From Aquila chrysaetos chrysaetos (taxonomy: Eukaryota > Chordata > Aves > Accipitriformes > Accipitridae), in NCBI RefSeq assembly GCF_900496995.4, contig NC_044006.1, positions 78,857,754-78,921,753 on the forward strand: a stretch of DNA of 64,000 nucleotides, read 5' to 3'. Made by a program: the position numbers and the translations under genes. Position 1 is the stretch's first letter. Every line of letters starts with the position of its first letter. The notes under the pieces are model-generated. The model was not told where the DNA came from, did no database searches, and was given only the letters and a program-made list of their open reading frames with translations. Of the stretch, positions 60,654-64,000 are shown piece after piece.

Positions 60654-63600
60654 ATGCCGCTGCTGCTGCTGCGGGCGCTCGGCGCTCGGGCCGGGCTTCG
60701 CTCGGTCCCCGCTGCGCTGCGGCCGCCCCCCGCCCCGGGGCGAAGGTACCGGGGAGCCGGGGGCTTTGGTGGGGGGGAGGCGACCGGGGAGCCCGGACTC
60801 CTGGGTCCCTTGGGTGGGGGGAGATCCCGAAATCTTGGGTCCTTTGGGGGGTTGGGGGTGCGCTGGGGGGAGCCCGAACTCCGGGGTCCCCGGGGACAGG
60901 AGTGCGGGGGGATTGGGGCTCCCGGGAGGACACGGGGGTACGCGGGCACCTCGGGGCAGCGGGGCTGGGGGCGGTGGGATCCCAAACGCAGGTATGGGGG
61001 ACGGGGGGAGAGCGGAGGGGTCTGGGTGCTGGCGCTCAGCTTGCAGGGAGTCCTGTAGTGGGGACCCCAGGAGTGCCAGGAGGGGGACGAGGGCGACTCC
61101 TGCCCCGGGACAGCCCAGGGTGGCACGGGGAGGCTGGCCGTGCCGAGGGGCGGGACAGCCCTCACCGGGTCCCCCCATGTCCCAGGGGCTGGCCCCCCGT
61201 TCAGGTGCCCCGTGTTCACCCCTCTCCCCAGTTTCAGGTATGGAGGGGGGCGCCTGGCGCTCGCCAGCCCCCCTCCCCCCCCCCCCCGCCCCGTGCCACC
61301 GGCCGTGCGCTGCCTGCTCCTGGCCGGCCCGGCCACGGGCTGCTTGGTGTTTGGCTTGCTGGGCACGGCCGCGCGCTGCCAGGAGGCCACCGTCCCCGTC
61401 CTGGCCGTCCCTGTCACCCCGGAGCCCGCGCAGCCCCGGCCGGAGCCCGCCTTCGACTGGACGGCATTCTGGACCTTCCTGCGCCCCCAGCTCCTGGCCC
61501 TCTCGGCGGCCGTGGTGGTGAGCAGGGGTGCGTGGGCAGCCACGGTCCCCCTCGTGCCTGGGGTCCCCGTGCCCCGGTGTGACGACCCGGCATGACGACC
61601 GCTGTCCCCGCAGCTGGCGCTGGGCGCAGCCCTGCTCAACGTCCGCATCCCCGTGCTGCTGGGGCAACTGGTGAACGTGGTGGCTCGCTGTGCCCGTGGC
61701 CGCATCACCGGCTACTTGCAGGAGGCCCGGTGCCCGGCCCTGCGCCTGCTCACCGTCTACTGCCTGCAGGTGGGTGCTGGCACCCCGAGCCGGGCAGGGG
61801 GTGCCGGGGGGCTGTCCCTGCTCCCTTCCCGAGCCCCTCTCCTCCGCAGGGGCTGCTGACCTTCGGGTACATCGCGCTGCTGGCACGGGTCGGGGAGCAG
61901 GTGGCGGGCAGCATGCGCAAGGCGCTCTTCATCTCCCTGCTACGGTAAAATGCCCCAGGGGATGGCGTGCACGGGGGGACCCTCAACCCACCACCCCAGC
62001 CCACCGCCACTCCCTCCCTGGCAGGCAGGACGTAGCGTTCTTTGACGCCAACCGGACGGGGCAGCTGGTGAACCGGCTGACGGCCGACATCCAGGAGTTC
62101 AAGTCCTCCTTCAAGTTGGCCATCTCCCAGGTAAGGCTGCCAGCCGGCGGTACTGGCCCCCCACCCCGGCCCTGCCCCAGCCCCCAGAACCCACCCCTGC
62201 CCGCCCCCACCCAGGGCCTGCGCAGCGGCACCCAGACGGCAGGCTGCTTCGTCTCGCTCTACCTGCTCTCACCCAAGCTGACCGGCCTCCTGCTCGTGGC
62301 ACTGCCCACGCTGGTGGGTGCCGGGGCCCTCATCGGCGCTGCTCTCCGCAGCCTCTCCCGCCAGGCACAGGAGCAGGTAACCCTGCGCTTGAACCCCCCC
62401 CCCAGCCCTACCAGCCCCCCAAGGGACCCCGCCATCCCCGCGGGGCCGGAGCAGGGGGTGTCCCGCACCAGCCCCCCTCTCCATCCCTCTCCCTGCAGGT
62501 GGCCAAGGCCACCGGCGTGGCAGACGAGGTGCTGGGAAACGTCCGGACGGTGCGCGCCTTCGCCATGGAGGACCAGCAGGCAGGGTAAGGGGGCGGCGGG
62601 GGCTCTCCCCTGGTGGGGGTGGTGGGGGGCTGGGGAGGCATCAGCCCCGTCCCTGCCCGCAGGCTGTACTGCGCCGAGGTGGACCGCGCTGGCTGGCTGA
62701 ACGAGCGGCTGGGGATGGGCATCGCCGCCTTCCAGGGGCTCTCCAACCTGGCGCTCAACGGTGAGTGGGTCCCGTGGGGCAGGACCCGGTGGTGCCGTGG
62801 GGCAGGACCCCCTCCGGGTCCTACCTCCACCCTGCGCCCCACAGGTATCGTCCTGGGAACCATCTTCGTGGGAGGCTCCCTGATGGCCGGGGATGAGCTT
62901 TCGCCAGGCGACCTCATGTCCTTCCTGGTGGCCTCGCAGACCATGCAAAGGTAAGGGCAGGGCCCGGCACAGTGCCTCCCCCGGCGTGCCGCAGCCCGCC
63001 CGGGGCGCAGCCCTGAGTTCGGCCTTTCCCCTTGTGCACCGCAGGTCCATGGCCAACATCTCCATCCTGTTTGGGCAGGTAGGTGGGGCGGGGGCTCCCG
63101 CTGGTCCCCCAGGGCTGGGGGGCAGGGGCCGGGGTTGCTCCCGCCGCCGTCCCCGCAGGTGGTGCGAGGTCTGAGCGCCGGCGCCCGCGTCTTCGAGTTG
63201 CTGACGCTGGAGCCCAGCGTGGCGCTGCGGGGGGGGGGCCTCCATCCCCAGCCATTCCCTGCTCGGGCGCATCTGCTTCCACCACGTCTCCTTCAGGTGA
63301 GCCGCCCTGGCCCCTTGAGCCACCCCACGGGCTGGGGGGCTGGCACCGTGCTCCCGCAGCCTCCCGCTCCTCTCCCCACAGCTACCCCACCCGCCCCAGC
63401 TACCCGGTCCTGCGGGACTTCAGCCTCACCCTGCCCCCCTGCAAGACGGTGGCCATCGTGGGACCGTCCGGAGGAGGTACCGGCCTGGCCGTGGCCCCCC
63501 GGCCCTCCCCACACCCCCAGGGCAGGGGACCCCCTGGCCAGCACGTCCCAACCGCAGGCACAGGAGCCAGCCTGGCCTCCCCGGGGACGCCAGCTCAGCC

Positions 63601-63935
63601 CTTCGCCAGTCCCCAGGCGCATCCTCCTGCACCCCAGTCCTCTGCCCAGTGAGCCCAGCGGGCGCCAGGGACTGGGAACCGGCTTCTGTGCTTCCTACCT
63701 GCCCAGCAGCTCTCCGTGAGGCCAGGGCTCATGGCTGGAGCCGGGGCGCACGGGGGTGGGCAGCCGGGCAGTGCCGTGGGGCTGAGGGCTCCGCTCTGCA
63801 GGCAAGTCGACAGTGGCGGCGCTGCTGGAGCGGTTCTACGAGCCCACGCAGGGCACCATCACCCTGGACGGCCACGACATCTCCTCCCTGGACCCCTCCT
63901 GGCTGCGAGGGCAGGTCATCGGCTTCATCAGCCAG
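60654..63935 (+). CDS. ABCB8: ABCB8, mitochondrial ABC half-transporter, 5' 13 exons (continues past the window)
   Basis: Exons: 60654-60745, 61232-61517, 61614-61769, 61850-61944, 62025-62130, 62215-62376, 62499-62584, 62663-62760, 62845-62950, 63045-63078, 63159-63296, 63382-63476, 63802-63935, giving 529 residues before the window ends. ABCB8 is an inner-membrane half-transporter linked to iron/Fe-S export and the mitoKATP channel. Seen: an Arg-rich, acid-free N-terminus ([19 protein letters not shown]) fit for mitochondrial import; transmembrane part with [39 protein letters not shown] and [12 protein letters not shown]; ATPase domain with Walker A GPSGGGKST split across exons 12/13; and a coupling stretch [15 protein letters not shown] before the Q-loop. 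Signature and Walker B motifs are outside. The ten-G run at 63229-63238 shifts frame by one base inside exon 11; one G fewer leads into [13 protein letters not shown], the expected sequence. The start of exon 2 could be 61232 or 61238. Confidence 0.95.
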
Positions 63936-64000
63936 GTTCGGGGCTGCCGTGGGGTGCGGGGCTGCCAGGGGGTGCTTCCCCCAGGTGCCATACAGGGAAC

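Noticed and set aside
60076-61886. Very long minus-strand frames opposite ABCB8
   Set aside because: They are shadows of the ABCB8 CpG island and exons, with no recognised domain.

Overview
This window is vertebrate nuclear DNA, almost certainly from a bird. It has split genes with short introns, very high GC with long G/C homopolymers as in avian microchromosomes, a CR1 LINE 3' end, and an endogenous-retrovirus LTR of a type common in neoavian birds. Gene content and order match the block that in mammals reads KRAB zinc-finger genes - TMEM176 - AOC1 - KCNH2 - NOS3 - ATG9B - ABCB8 (human 7q36), except that no NOS3 is visible.

Layout. (1) 357-824, minus strand: the first two coding exons of a KRAB zinc-finger gene that runs off the left edge. 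(2) 4.5-5.3 kb, minus: two exons resembling a TMEM176 (CD20-like four-helix) gene, partial or a relic. (3) 5.3-17.9 kb: no coding gene recognised. It holds a CR1 split by a fossil LTR, an AT-richer stretch, a CpG island with four RFX X-box-like motifs near 15.3-15.57 kb, and a near-perfect 42-bp-arm inverted repeat at 17.3 kb. (4) 18.0-22.4 kb, plus: AOC1 (diamine oxidase), complete, with a 751-residue reading frame apart from one homopolymer frameshift. (5) 22.7-50.4 kb, minus: KCNH2 (ERG1 potassium channel), all 15 coding exons plus the alternative 1b first exon inside intron 5. AOC1 and KCNH2 are tail to tail with poly(A) signals about 0.4 kb apart. (6) 50.4-53.7 kb: KCNH2 CpG promoter region, then about 2.4 kb of a CCCAGT-type minisatellite ending in a 25-N assembly gap. 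(7) 54.1-57.6 kb, minus: ATG9B, 11 exons seen, with the C-terminal end lost at or beyond the gap and one clear U12-type AT-AC intron. (8) 60.65 kb to the right edge, plus: ABCB8 (mitochondrial ABC half-transporter), first 13 coding exons.

The genes are not an operon or a pathway. They encode a secreted amine oxidase, a cardiac and neuronal potassium channel, an autophagy lipid scramblase and a mitochondrial transporter that happen to be neighbours in an ancient synteny block. AOC1, KCNH2 and ABCB8 each carry exactly one frame break, each at a G or C run of 8-10 bases and each consistent with one surplus base, which points to base-calling error rather than gene death. The most useful observations are the KCNH2-1b exon, the AT-AC intron of ATG9B, the G-rich minisatellite and gap where NOS3 should be, the X-box cluster, and the long inverted repeat.
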